Shown here: positions 13,201 to 24,881 of the stretch, one piece after another
How the letters are laid out: each line of letters begins with the position of its first letter
Position numbering within the stretch: the stretch's first letter is position 1
Assembly (NCBI GenBank): GCA_011009095.1
Contig: VTPC01090610.1
Span: 62,001-126,000 of the forward strand
Direction of reading: 5' to 3'
Length of the DNA stretch: 64,000 bases
Origin: Ignelater luminosus
Taxonomy: Eukaryota; Arthropoda; Insecta; Coleoptera; Elateridae
Notes under the pieces: model-generated
The model's input: only the letters and a program-made list of their open reading frames with translations
The model's database searches: none
Told to the model about the DNA's origin: nothing
Made by a program: the position numbers and the translations under genes

Positions 13201-16200
13201 ACATGTTATGAAAATCCAACAAATAACCAAAAATTAATAATTATTACAAAGATAATCTTATATTCCTTTGTTTTAAGTGTATCCAACTGATTCAAATTCT
13301 TCCAAATGCAATTTTTCCATCCTCGCTTTAGCTACAGCCCTGTTTGCTACCTTCACATACTGAAGTAGTAATAGATTCAACCACATGCTTGGTAAATAAC
13401 AAGTACGTCTATGTTCCACAATATTCCTAAACATGCCATGTTGCATATAGCAAACAGAGCAGATTGCACAACAGTTCAGTTCAGTATAGTGAACAGTTGA
13501 TGTAAATAAATAATTTTGTAAAGAATCAAGTATAAATAAAAGATTAGTGTGATACTGTGAATAAATTTGCATTGTTATGGTATAGTACACTCGCTATAAT
13601 TTCTTGCTAACAGAAGTTCGATGCCTTTGGAAAGGTGTCAGCATTAAACATCGATGAACCTTTGAAACAAATGAAAATGAAAAATTGTTGAGTAAGTTAA
13701 ATTTTAAGTTTTAATGTTACAAAATATTCAAAATAAAATTAACAAAAAAGAAATCCAAAATGAACAAGAAAGCAAAAAAGATTGTAGAGTAATCAACAAA
13801 TAAAAGAAGAAATTTATGAGCTACAGCAAAAGCATGACTAAATGACCAGAAGATGTGATTAATTAAAACAAGATTATTACATCAGCTATGCGCGAAGAAA
13901 CACTTGAAGATACACAGCTTCACCTACCTTCGATAGCAAAATGCTCTGGTCTACCTATGTGAAACAAATTGAAGATAAATTGGGCATGCTCATACTGTCT
14001 CAACCCATCATTAAAGAGATTTCAAGCTGGTGTCATGCTTAGAGTCCCTGTGGATGTGTTAGAATTCGAAGTAGCAAAGAAAGCATCCTATGATCACATT
14101 TGTATAAATAGAGCAGTGTTTTTCAATCTTTTTGAATATGTGACCCCTTTTTAAGTAAAAAAATTCTGGCGACCCCCTAGGACCGTAACAATCTCTCTGG
14201 CGATCAATTTTTGAATCTATATGTCTACCAAGATGTTAAATCTGAATATGCCAATTACTTTTGTGACCCTGTTTAGCTATTAAAATTAGCATTTCTCGCT
14301 GATCTTTTCAATCACCTAAATATTTTAAATTAGAGCCTTCAAGGGAGGGAAGAAAACATTCTAACGACAAAGGATAAATCAAGGGATTCCTCGCAAAACT
14401 TCATTTGTTGTATGAGTCTTTCCCTTGCGTTCAGAAGATTGTCGAAGAAATTGTAATGGACCAATCGTTGGTAGTAAGTTCTCACATTCCTTGCATGGTA
14501 CAGAGCTTGCAAAATTTAGAAGAGAAACTATTCAGTTACTTTCCAGAACTGAACTCTCAAGCTAACAATGGGCATAGATGGATACTGAATCCTTTTTTAG
14601 ATATGTCAGTACAACTGGCTGATCTGCCAATGAAGATGAAAGAAAATCTTATAAATTTGGCTGCTGACGGCATGCTTAAAATGGAATTTAGTTCACAAAC
14701 GATTGACGTCTTCTGGATGAAGAGAAAAGAAGAATATCCAGAGCTGGCAAGGGAAGCTTTGAAATTATTAGTTCCTTTCGCCACTTCCTACCTTTGTGAA
14801 CTAACTTTCTCTTCAATGGTTAACATAAAAACTAAGAAGAGAAATAGTTTCCAATTGGAAAATGGTTTAATTATTTGCGTGTCAAACATAGAACCAAGAT
14901 TAGAAAAAAATATTAAAGAATAAACAGGCACATCTTTCCCACTGAAATCGTTGTATTTTTATTGCAGTGTAGGACCTATAACCCTCGCTTTTTACTTTTA
15001 CCCGGCCTGTGACCGCGACCCCCCGAGCAAGACTTCTGGACCCCCCTGGGGGTCGCGACTCACAGATTGAAAAACACTGAAATAGAGAATAAGAAATTGA
15101 CAAAATGTTATGAATGTTCATTACTAATAGACACAGGAGTATATTCTGTCCTGATGATTGGCACTTTGGTTTGGAGCCCCAACGTTCTAAGAAGATTGCT
15201 TTCACTATTAAGGCTTGATTCAGAAAGCTTTGTATGGTTTTCATCAAGTTTCTTAGCAAAATCTAGTCAACTAAGCATTCGAATTGAAGTGCATTTAAAA
15301 AGTGATAGGCATAACAAAATTGAAAGTAGGCTTTGATTTATTGAAAACAATTCAGTTGTTAAAATGATGCAATCTAGAATAACTGTGGCATGCAATGTTG
15401 CAGTGTATATACAAAATAGTGAGCAATCATTTTTTAAAATAGCAAAACTTGTAAAAACTAGAAGTCAAAAGTCATTATCAAACAATTGTTGACAATACAC
15501 ACAGTGGCTGTCCTAAACATACAACAAATAGAAATTTGAAAAATAAAGTCTTAAGGTGCACTGGGAAGAAAATCATATCAGCATATTCTGCTAAAGTGTA
15601 ATACAATTCAGTCTACCATCATCAGGATTAGAAAAAAAAAATGTGCAAGCTGCTTATTGAGAAGAAAAATTTTTTTTATGGATGGTGAGTCTTACTTGAA
15701 GTATGACATCAATAGCTATACACAATCTACAGTATTTTGGCCTGATCTTGCGACTGCGCACTATTAGAAAACCATGATAGAATGGTTTGTTCAAACCAAT
15801 AAAATTCTATTCAATTCTATTGAGTTTATATCAAAAAATGACAATCCATCCAACACACCAGAGCTTAGACCAATTGAGAGATATTAAGCTATGGTAAAGA
15901 GAGAACTTAGAACTGAAGGAAAAACACTTGTTTTGATGTGAAAATTCAAGCAAAAGAGTTAAAACTGAGACTGCAAAATCTCATGGCAAGCATCAAGAAA
16001 AAGGTTTGCACTTTTTCCAAGTAGAAACTGAAAAAACAATTATTGTTTAGATATGCATGTTTCATTTATTACAAATGAATGCGTATCACTGATTTGTCTG
16101 TGAATTTGTTGATATTGCAAAACCTTTGATAAAATTGGTAGAAGAGGACAGAATCTTTCAAAGGAGTGACAACTATGAAATTGACAAAAATAGGAAGAAG

Positions 16201-17797
16201 CCAAAACATTATGAGCAAGTGCTGTGGAAGTTGAACATTTATTTGTTTGCAGTTCTTAATGATCACCAAGGATTTAAAGATTTCTTGAGATATTGTTGCC
16301 AATTTAGCCCCAAAGTTGGCAAAACCTGATATAAACCTATGTCAGTTAGTGTTTGCATTTGACTTGCAAACCAGCTGCATATGCTGTCAGTAATCCTATG
16401 AAAATAATATTAAAAAATCAAAAGTTTGAGTTTTTACGTCTCTTTGATTTATTTCCTCCAAGTCTTTTCCTGCTTGCAGTTGTTCCTTTCTGCTTGTAAT
16501 TACCATGTGCTAATAGTACTACATTATTGTCTATAAATGACTTCAATATGAATAACACTTGCAGTAGAATATTAACAATTCACAAACTATTTAGTTTAAT
16601 GAAATAATTAAATTGGTAAAAAGGACACAAAAAATGTTGGATTTGTTTCTATTGTAAGTGAATTAAACAGTATTAAGGTTAGTATAATTGTAGGAACACC
16701 AATACAAAGAAGCAACACGGGAACTCAAACAAAATTTACAAGAAAAGGATAACTTTTTAACAGAAAAGAATATATTGATAACTAAATTGACAGAGAACTA
16801 TGAAAATGTACAACGACAATGCCAAGAACTTTTGAAGTCGGTGGAAGAACTAAAACGGTCTAAAAAAACAGTTGAACGTACTGGTAAGATGAATACTTTA
16901 TATGATTTTAACATTAATAATAAATAAATAAATAGATTTATTTATAGCAAAAGCTAACAATTTTCAATTTAACATATTTTATAAGTAACATTTTTAGTAT
17001 TTATAGTTTTATAATATTTTCACCTCATAACAAAATATAGAATAAATTATTTTGACTGTAGCTTGTATTGAGCATAAAATGTGGATGTAAAGTTTTCTCT
17101 AGACCTAGATTGTATTCATGTAAATCTTCAACTAATGCAAGTGTGTTATTTTGATATTGTTGAATTGCAGAAAGCCCTTTAGAGGAAGAATTAAGAAAAA
17201 TTCGTGAAAAGAATGAAAGCACAGATATCCTTAGTGAGAATATTAGGAAAGTGGTGTCAAATGAGTTTCAAGTAAAAATAAAATTCTTTTAAAATGAAGT
17301 TTGATTAATATTTTCTATTTTTTAGGTTCAAGTTTCAAATTTAACTAGTGAAAATATAAAACTAAGAGATATGCTGTTCAACAGAGATAAAGAATTTAAA
17401 GAAGTCGAGCATCAGCTTCAAAAGATGAAGTAATATTTTACTCTTATGTAGGATTCACAGTACTGAAATCTTGGTATCACTTTAAAAAGCACATAATACT
17501 TACCTACATCCTGGAATTAATTGTAGTAGAATTTGCTTATAACAATGGCCATGTGACCGGCAAAATATCGTTGTTATATCTGAAATCGTATCCAAAGATA
17601 TTTTTTTTAATCTGTAAATATATTCAAGACAGCAAAGAAACATAAGCAACACATAAAATTAAACTTTTATTTTGAAAAAAATGCATTTAAACACAGGGTA
17701 ATATTACTTGGGAATATAAAATTTGGAGAGACTTCTTTTTAATTCTAATTTAATTACATACACCAGGAATTTTGTCTTAAAAAGCTCGTAAATTATA

Positions 17798-17842
<45 letters not shown>

Positions 17843-20800
17843 ACATTTATACCATGATTATACTAAGATTTGATTTAACTTGCTAAGGTGCAAAACAAAT
17901 CAGTTTATTTTATTTTTTTGTTACAATTTTATGTGCAGTCATTAACATTCAATAGAGAAACACTTGTATCATTTGGTTGTAAATTATGTCTGTAATTTTA
18001 TTAGTTTATTAGTTGATGTATGTACAGTCATCATTATACACAACATAGAAAACATAAAATTTGAGATGGCACAACCGATATGGAGGCATTCCATGTGAAA
18101 TCGCACAAATTTTGGACAAAATTGACTTTCATGTCTTAGATTTTACTGAAACTTTTTTCAACGTTTTTCTAAGACAAAATAAGAGAAACGTATCTTTTTA
18201 TATCTGGATAACTCTATTATTATGGTAATTACAAAGCATCAAAGTTTCCGAAAATTTGAACGCACTGCACTGTTTAAGTGTAAATATTTCTCGTTCTGTT
18301 TATGACAGGGACTTGCTATTCAGCATAAAGCAAGGGCTGAGAAGCCCCTTTTCATACACCTACACAAACATTAAATTTATGGTTACCTACTGTGATTTCT
18401 AAGACGTTTTATTTTATAAAATTAATTTTCAACATTAAGCCGATGTTTTAAATTTCTAAAAAAATATCTATGTATTCTTTGATACTTCCTCTATAAATGT
18501 GTAGAATATCAAGATGGGATTTGTTTTGGTTAGTTTATAATCACTTACCAAACACCGGCATATCAATAGTTGCCGAGTTTTTACAGCACAAGTACTCATG
18601 AGTTCAATTATTAATGTACAACGCTAGTGCAGACACTGTAATAACTGTAACCATGATTTTAAACTAACTTAAAAAGCAACAAATTCATTTGTTGTTCCTA
18701 AATTTTTGAAGAAGCCGGTGAATCACTTCCTGTGAAATCTTATGGGATGCTGTTTGCTGACCCTCCTTATTAGGCTCAGGTTCTTCGTCGCATGCTTATA
18801 AAGCATCTGTAGTTAAGTGCATTTATGACGGTAATTCCATTTTAAAAATTTAAGTGTACAAAGTACATGTGTTTGAGAATCCTGTGGAATTTTTGTAGAA
18901 TTTTAAATAACCCGGTTAATGCTAAAAATTACAATTGAAGAAACAACCCTCGAAAATTGTATTTTTTTTGTTATATACAGTGTGTCCACATTTCGATGCT
19001 CATTATTGGGATCTCGGAAATTGTAAGAGATACGAAGTCGGTTAAATTAGAAAAGATTTGGCTATTTTGGAGATCGGTTTACTTATGCTTTTGTGTTTTC
19101 AAAAAAGTTCACGGCTTACTGGATATTTGCTAAAATTGAAATTATCTTATTTTTTTAAAAGCGAAATATCTCAGGAATGAGCAAAGATAGAAAAGAACAG
19201 CAAAGAGAGTATTTTAGAGAATTTACTCCGAAACAAAAAAATTATTTTTGCAATTGTTTTTTGTTTTACTTCGGCTGTGAAACGTAAATCCAATTTTTTT
19301 CTAACGGAACGCCTACTTGATTTCCATATTACTGAACTGCATGCCTTAAATGCTTTTCAGTGATACATGGTTTGACATAGCTATTCTTTTGTTTTACCGA
19401 GTTATGAAGTGAAAATCATTTTTCATCATAGCATGCCATGACATCTAACACACAAAGTCGTGGAGTTTTATCAAAGAAATTCATTCGCTATGCAAAATTG
19501 CTAAAACAAAATAAATACTCAAACAACAATACTTGTAATATTCTAAAACTACATTTATAATTGGAATCCCATCCTGAAATTTGGATGGCACTTAGAAGAT
19601 ACATTCAAGAATATAGTAGAATTTGCCAGATTTTTAAACAATCGGGTTAATGCAGTAACTTACAATTAAAGAAAACAACCCTCGAAAATACAAATTGTTT
19701 TTTAAATAATCCTATTGTAATATTTATAGGGTAAAAGATAATTTTTTAAACTTTAAAATAATCCAAGTTGGAAGTCTTTATGTTGTGTAATAAAGGAAAG
19801 ACAAACATTTTTATACTAAGGGTTGCGCTAATTCTCGAAAACTTGTATGCAGAATAAAATACAAAATAATGACATTTGGCGTAAACAAGAAAATACGTGT
19901 CTCTCTTCTTTTGATTGGTATAACATAAAAAAAATTCAAGTGATTATGAAAACTTGATGTCTTGTGACTGTGATTTCACGTGGAATGCTTCTATGTCATT
20001 ATGACCGATGATGCTATACACAAATAGTTTTTACATTAACATATATGCAAAACCAAACAAGTCCTGTATTTTTCATCTTTATATTCAACATGTCATTATA
20101 ATCAAAGTCATTATAAATAACTTCTACTGTATTATTTATTTATACTATAGGTCATTCAGTATCGTGAATCCTACTCTTATGTAATTGAAGTAAAACTTAG
20201 GTATTATATTTTCATTTTGTTTTATTTATAATATGTTTTTGAAGGATTGTAACATGTCATTAGTCTACATCATTTTTGATTTAAATTGATGTACATGATG
20301 TCCATTTAATCCTTAATAAAAACAAAACAATCTTAGGTCAATCATCAAATTTTCATTCAGGAACTCAAACTTAAGTTTTTTTTAAATATTAAGCGGAACC
20401 TTTAATTAATCAATTTAAAACATCTAGTAGAATTTGTTGCAAAATAATTTATTTTTAGGTAGATTAAGTTTTTCAGTGTTTGCATTGATTTTGGCTAAAT
20501 ATTTTCTTATTAATATCATAAGCATCTGGAACTATTTCAGAAATTTACAAAATGAAAATGAAGTTCTTTACCAAAAAATTTTGGAGATTGAATCAGCAAG
20601 ACAATCAGTAGAAGAAAGATGTATACAAACATCATTTTCAAGCCTAGATAACACTGAATTAACAAACTTGCAAAAAGGTAAATAAATATGTTTAGTTTAG
20701 TATAAAACTATGGAATAATTGAAAAGTAACCAAATCCTCATTGGTGTAGGAAAAAATTTATACTGTGTATTGACGCATGTAGATGTGCATATGACAACTT

Positions 20801-23800
20801 CTCAGATTATAAAGGAATAATGATTATTCAGGTCTGCGAAATTAAAAAAAGTTTGTCGATTTGAATTTGGATTGTTATTAGAGTAACATTATCTTTTGTA
20901 ATTACATACTAATGAGATTTTACTTGTATCACATAAAATTGACTTTGGAATTCGAGTAAAATATTTTCATGAGATACTAAAGAAGATTATCTATTAAATA
21001 TGTATTTTATTTTTCACTTTGAGTTCTATTGGCAATAAATACAATTTAAACTAATCTGTATAATATACACAAAAATATTTTATAAATTTGTATAATGAAA
21101 TAGCCAAAAGTAGTCTACCATCATACTTATGTTCCACCATCTTTGGTATCAACATTCTAGTTGGTGAAACCTTTCTTCAGTAGCATAAAGTACACTCTGA
21201 CAACAACCCGTTTTTATTTATTATCTTATAATAAAATAGGAAATGTTTAAGCACAATATACATATGTTACTATTAGGCAAACTAAGAAAATTAAGTTATG
21301 AAAAAACCTGATGTGATGCAAAATCTTTATAAGTATTTCAAAATTCTTTGCATGAAAATGTATTAAGATCTAATTTTATTCAAATTGGTGATTCGTTGCT
21401 GAACAGTTTTACTAATGTCAACAATGCTACTAACAGGTGATTTTTAGGTTAGGTGAATGTAAACAATGCAACTAACAGCTGATTTTTAGGTTATGATGAA
21501 TGTTTACAGGCTTAGAGTCTATTTATTTTTGCCAAGGATTGTTTTATCAGTAAAATTTCAGAAAAAAATCAGACAGGCTACTATTTACTCATTACTTATC
21601 ATTTTATCGTCCATTTTTGCAACAACATCATGACAATAGCTGTTTATCTTTGGTATATCTCACCCGGTCATAGAATAATTTACAGAAATCGTTAGTATAT
21701 CTTCTTCATCTGATGAAATCATAAAATTCTCAAAAGAAGTTGAAACTTACATAACTTACTCCATTTACTATTGTTATTTTGCACTGAAGCAAACAAACTA
21801 CAGAGTCATTGCAGCAAAGTGTACACCAAATGCAAAATTCACTTTAATTGAACACAGCATCGTTAAAATGTGAACCACAACCTGCCAATCAAAAATGCTG
21901 TAATTTGTGTCATGCATTTTGTTGTTTTCAAAGCCAATGTAGATTTGGTTGCTGTTTGATCACTTCATACTATTGTTAGTCTGTGTATTGTTTTAGAAAA
22001 AGAAGATATTTGTAATGAACTTGCAGCTGCTCACGCTACAATAAATGAATTACAAAATACATTAACACTGACTCGACAAGAAAATTCTCAACTCAAAATC
22101 AAAGTAAACTTAGAACAAGAAAGAGATGTTTTAATAAAACAACTTCAAGAAAAAGCTGCGCAATTTGAGAAAATAATTCTTGAAAAACAACGAAAATTAG
22201 TTCAAACAAACATGAATTCAGTTGGTACAAATACTGAATCTAAAGAAGGTACATGAATTAAACCGTATAAATTTTATGTGTAGTATACTAGATGACAATT
22301 ATTTGGATAGTTCTACCTTTGTTAGATAGAAAAGTATTTATTATAACCAAGGAGCGGTATCAGTTAGTTGATGCGTCATGAAAATAATCAGTGGCGTGAT
22401 CGTGCCAGCGGTGGAGCGTTTACCAAGTATTATATCAATGTACGTACACATGCATATAATAAAACGAAAATATGTTGCACCACTGGCCTGCGCTTATCTT
22501 GCAGAAAATACGTCACTATCTTACGCGAATTGCACATGCTTAGTCGTCCGCCGGAGTAATATTGGTAAACTCAAATGTTTTTAAATGCATCGCAATCAGG
22601 TATATGGACAACTTCACTGGACCATCAACTATTTGATACTGCTCCTTGATTATAACTAATTAGTCAGATACAGTAATGATAATTTGCTTTAATAGTAAAA
22701 TATATTGTTCTCTATTAAAATACGCTAATGAAATTCCTGTACAACATTTTGGTTTCAAGTAACCATCATCAACCTCATCTTTTTAAATAGGCGGAAAAGC
22801 AATTGAAAATTGTTTTAGATAGCTCTTGTTGTCACGATTCTAATGATGTAAACATGGTAGGGTTATTTTGATTGCTTATGCTATAAATTAATGCATTCTG
22901 CAGTACCCTGGCCTGCACAATCACCTGATCTAACACCGTCAGATTTCTTTCCTCTGGGGTTATGTCAAGAATCATGTGCTCAACCAAAATTTTGAAGATG
23001 AACAGCAATTATTACAGTTGGTCACAGCAGCATTCAACACAAAAAAATCAAAACCAAAATAACCCTATCATGTTTACATCGTTAGAATCGTGACTACAAG
23101 AGCTATTCAAAACAATTTTCAATTGCTTTTCTGCCTATTTAAAAAAATGAGGTTGATGATGGTTACTCGATACCAAAACGTTGTACAGGAATTTTGTTAA
23201 CGTATTTTAATAGAGAACAAAACGTGGCAATGGAAAAGTGGTTTTAGTTTTCCAATATCTCTTCAAATAAAGGAAAGAAAAAATACTAACAAAAATTGAG
23301 AAATCTACTTGTTTTTAAATATCTCTGAAACTATCCAAGATATCTAGATTTTGCAAACGCCAACAAAAAGGTCCTATAAATAGCCAACTTTCATCCCATT
23401 TAACCGATGCTGTATCTCTTACCATTTCCAAGATCCCCATGCTGTGTATCCTTATCTTGGACACACTGTATAATCTGTTTGTGGAATATGATTCAAAAAA
23501 TTAAAATTAATTATTAAATTAATAATATTTAGGTAGTTTTTTATAGATTGCATCACATCTAGGGATAAGACTGCATTTTAGTTATTATTAAGGATTGTTT
23601 TAGTTAATAAAGAGAAATAGATTATAATTACATTGGATAAAGCGGCATTTTTGTTAATCTAAATTTGTATAATTGAACTTCTATTATAATTATGTGTGAT
23701 AAAATCTTGTATACACTAAAATAATTCTATGAAATTTTGTTTCAAATTAAAATTAGGTACACACATGCTAAAGAAACCGAGTAATAATTAATATTAAATT

Positions 23801-24881
23801 TTCAGCTAATGGTTCAGTCTTAAAAATAAAATATGATGCATCACTATTTCAATTAGAAACAAAACTTCGAAAAAAGTTAAAAGAAGAATTCGATACAAAA
23901 TTTGAAAAGTTTGTAGAAGAAACACAACAAAAGGCAAATGCTCATGTTTGTGAAAATTGCAAAAATATAAAGGAGGAGAATAAAAGGTTAATTGAAATGA
24001 GAACAAAAGATCGTCAATGCGTTGCCAAATTAATTGAAAGATGGAAGGAGAAATTTCTTAGTTTTCAAAAAGAAACGCAATGCAAAATTGTTGCATTTAA
24101 AGCTGCTTATAAGCAATATGTAACCGAGACAGTAACAAAATTGGAACAAGAATATGCAGACAAACATAACAAATTGATAGAAAATATAAAGGTAATTATC
24201 AAGTTTTGTATGATTTGTATAATATCAAAATGAATTATGAATTTGTTTTAATAGGTAATTTCAGCAGATTTAGGACACAGAAATAATAAATTGTTGCATT
24301 ACAATCTTCAAGGACACACTTTACTAAGTGAAAAATTAAATGTGATAATCAAAAGTATACAACAAGGCAATGAAGAGGTAATACAAACTTACATACTGTT
24401 TATATTTTACAAATGGGCTTAAGTACAGACATTCTATTGGATAAATTTTAGTATTCTAATTATAAGATTTGATGTGTACTTTAAATTCGTTAACAAAAAT
24501 TGAAGATCGTAAATGATCAACTTAGTGCAGACTAATTATTGCGAAGTGTTCTGGGGTATTGTCAATCATTCTAGTATGCATGTTATAGTATTTTTTACTA
24601 TTCTTTGCAAATTGTGAAATTAGGAATTGAATGAGAAATTTTGCTTTCACAGGAAACTAATTCATTGACAGACAATTGATGAACAGCCTGTATTTACTAT
24701 CTTCATTCAAATTAGATTTATGCTTGGATTACAAAGTTTTACAATTAGTGTCTCCTTCCCCACAGCAACACTGTTGAAACTGCCACTAATCTAATAATAT
24801 AAATTATGTATTTTGCAGGTAACTGAGATAGAAAAACGATGCACAGAAAAAAGGGCTGCATTAGAGAAGTCACACCACTGA
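10209..24881 (+). CDS. asl: Asterless / CEP152-like centrosomal coiled-coil protein; complete, twelve exons
   Basis: Asterless/CEP152 recruits PLK4 to the centriole and is needed for centriole duplication and pericentriolar assembly. Exons: 10209-10313, 10369-10708, 10761-10849, 11040-11225, 16694-16883, 17171-17271, 17326-17429, 20541-20677, 21997-22248, 23806-24191, 24255-24377, 24819-24881. All GT-AG borders keep frame; the total is 2076 nt, 691 residues. The acidic N terminus (EEAEELEDRKRREEEIHNLL then SHAMGEFNYDD) resembles the CEP152 EEDYEREKELQQLL region. Residues from about 90 are near-continuous coiled coil; SLKESQELL, the QIKSLEGQIE block and KLTENYENVQRQCQELLKS align by eye with CEP152 (SLRESQKLF, QIKALETQIQ, KLTRSLEESQKQCAHLLQS). 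A CENCKNI pair of cysteines followed by LIERWKEKFLSFQKE marks the C-terminal part. It is shorter than fly Asl or human CEP152 (both near or above 1000 residues), so the family call is by segment similarity. Introns 4 (5.5 kb), 7 (3.1 kb), 8 and 9 are large; 4, 7 and 9 hold transposon debris. Possible poly(A) signals: 25411, 25737. Confidence 0.82.
11276..12860. mobile_element. pogo-like terminal-repeat element in Asterless intron 4 (non-coding)
   Basis: The left end carries GGGGGCAACTATGAGACAAG and the right end, read as complement, AGGGGCAATTATGAGACAAG. Further copies of the core (TATAAGACA or TATGAGACA) lie inside near 11590, 11670, 12535 and 12820, like transposase-binding subterminal repeats. 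The same architecture, with GTGAGACA cores, occurs in the inner pogo element at 35344-38689, so this is probably a non-autonomous relative. A copy of the terminal motif at about 12530-12546 could be an alternative right end. No transposase is recognisable. The exact ends and target duplication are unclear. Confidence 0.55.
12873..13031. mobile_element. Foldback MITE, 159 bp
   Basis: The element is almost entirely two inverted arms meeting near 12951. The left arm starts CAGGGTGTAAATAAATAGCA and continues ACTGACAAGCTGATAGG; the right arm, read as complement, starts CAGGGTGTAAATGAATAACA and continues ACTGACAAACTGATAGG. A TA precedes the left end and AA (one change from TA) follows the right. 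The CAGGGTGTA end and TA target fit the Tc1/mariner group. It begins 12 bases after the pogo-like element ends. Confidence 0.8.
14106..15087. mobile_element. hAT element, internally deleted, with perfect 8-bp target duplication
   Basis: The element is 14114-15079 (966 bp). Its ends are perfect 16-bp inverted repeats (CAGTGTTTTTCAATCT left, its complement right). The 8 bases AAATAGAG directly precede and directly follow it (14106-14113 and 15080-15087), the target duplication size of the hAT superfamily. Subterminal GACCCC/GGGGTC tracts occur at both ends. Inside is the C-terminal half of a hAT transposase in plus orientation. The intact ends and duplication indicate an insertion younger than the surrounding relics. 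It lies in intron 4 of the Asterless gene, same strand. Confidence 0.9.
14279..14923 (+). pseudogene. hAT transposase C-terminal fragment (ZBED5-like type)
   Basis: A 172-residue open frame at 14405-14923 plus a preceding stretch in shifting frames (KLAFLADLFNHLNILN, then SLQGREENILTTKDK) match the C-terminal half of hAT transposases of the ZBED5/SCAND3 type. The end (ELAREALKLLVPFATSYLCE, LTFSSMVNIKTKKRNSF) is the hAT dimerisation domain. The BED finger, the first catalytic Asp region and most of the RNase-H-like core are missing, so the copy cannot be autonomous. Confidence 0.8.
15640..15960 (+). pseudogene. Tc1/mariner-type transposase relic (IS630-like DDE)
   Basis: Plus-strand translation gives MDGESYLKYD near 15676 (the first catalytic Asp block), VFWPDLATAHY with an in-frame stop, and SNTPELRPIERY, matching the NPPNxPxxRPIExFW block that carries the third catalytic acid in an insect IS630-type family. 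At least two stops break it. The helix-turn-helix part is not recognised in the preceding 300 bases. Old relic in intron 4 of the Asterless gene. Confidence 0.6.
17800..17838. repeat. (TA)n microsatellite
   Basis: An uninterrupted TA run of about 39 bases in intron 7 of the Asterless gene. Confidence 0.95.
18086..19988. repeat. Pair of inverted GCATTCCAYGTGAAATCRCA motifs in intron 7 (possible transposon ends)
   Basis: GCATTCCATGTGAAATCGCA at 18086-18105 and its near complement at 19969-19988 differ at 2 of 20 positions. A weaker relative (CTTCCTGTGAAATCTTATG) lies near 18727. The 1.9 kb between them has no recognisable coding content. They may be subterminal repeats of a non-autonomous element; flanking target duplications are not obvious. 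Confidence 0.45.
18978..19065 (+). mobile_element. Tc1/mariner-type left end fragment
   Basis: It begins TA then CAGTGTGTCCACATTTC, with GGGATCTCGGAAATTGTAAG some 40 bases in. The same end in opposite orientation lies at 23385-23468 in intron 9. Exons 8 and 9 lie between the two, so these are two separate copies of one family. Confidence 0.6.
21422..21507. repeat. 42-bp tandem duplication
   Basis: Two adjacent units, each starting CAATGC and containing GATTTTTAGGTTA then TGAATGT, begin at 21422 and 21464. They differ at only a few positions. Located in intron 8 of the Asterless gene. Confidence 0.85.
22705..23220. repeat. Large inverted repeat: 166-bp arms around a 184-bp centre
   Basis: The arm at 22705-22870 (starting TTGTTCTCTATTAAAATACG) reappears as its complement at 23055-23220 with roughly 10% differences and no length change. 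The arm includes AAGCAATTGAAAATTGTTTT and GTCACGATTCTAAYGATGTA. The centre holds part of a Tc1/mariner transposase. It may be a foldback rearrangement of a mariner element, or two opposed copies. It sits in intron 9 of the Asterless gene and could form a strong hairpin in the pre-mRNA. Confidence 0.85.
22903..23040 (+). pseudogene. Tc1/mariner transposase fragment
   Basis: The frame reads VPWPAQSPDLTPSDFF, then after a one-base frameshift WGYVKNHVLNQNFEDEQQLL, the block around the third catalytic acid in mariner/Tc1 transposases (SPDLxPxDFFLWGYVK). No other transposase part survives nearby. It occupies the loop of the inverted repeat at 22705-23220. Confidence 0.75.
23385..23468 (-). mobile_element. 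Tc1/mariner-type end fragment, opposite orientation
   Basis: Read on the minus strand it starts TA, CAGTGTGTCCAAGATAAGG, then GGGATCTTGGAAATGGTAAG and GAGATACAGCATCGGTTAAA, closely parallel to the copy at 18978. It is probably the right end of the mariner element whose transposase fragment lies at 22903. Confidence 0.65.

Noticed and set aside
18978..23468. A single 4.5-kb mariner-type transposon with matching ends
   Set aside because: Exons 8 and 9 of the Asterless gene lie inside with correct phases, so the two ends are separate copies.
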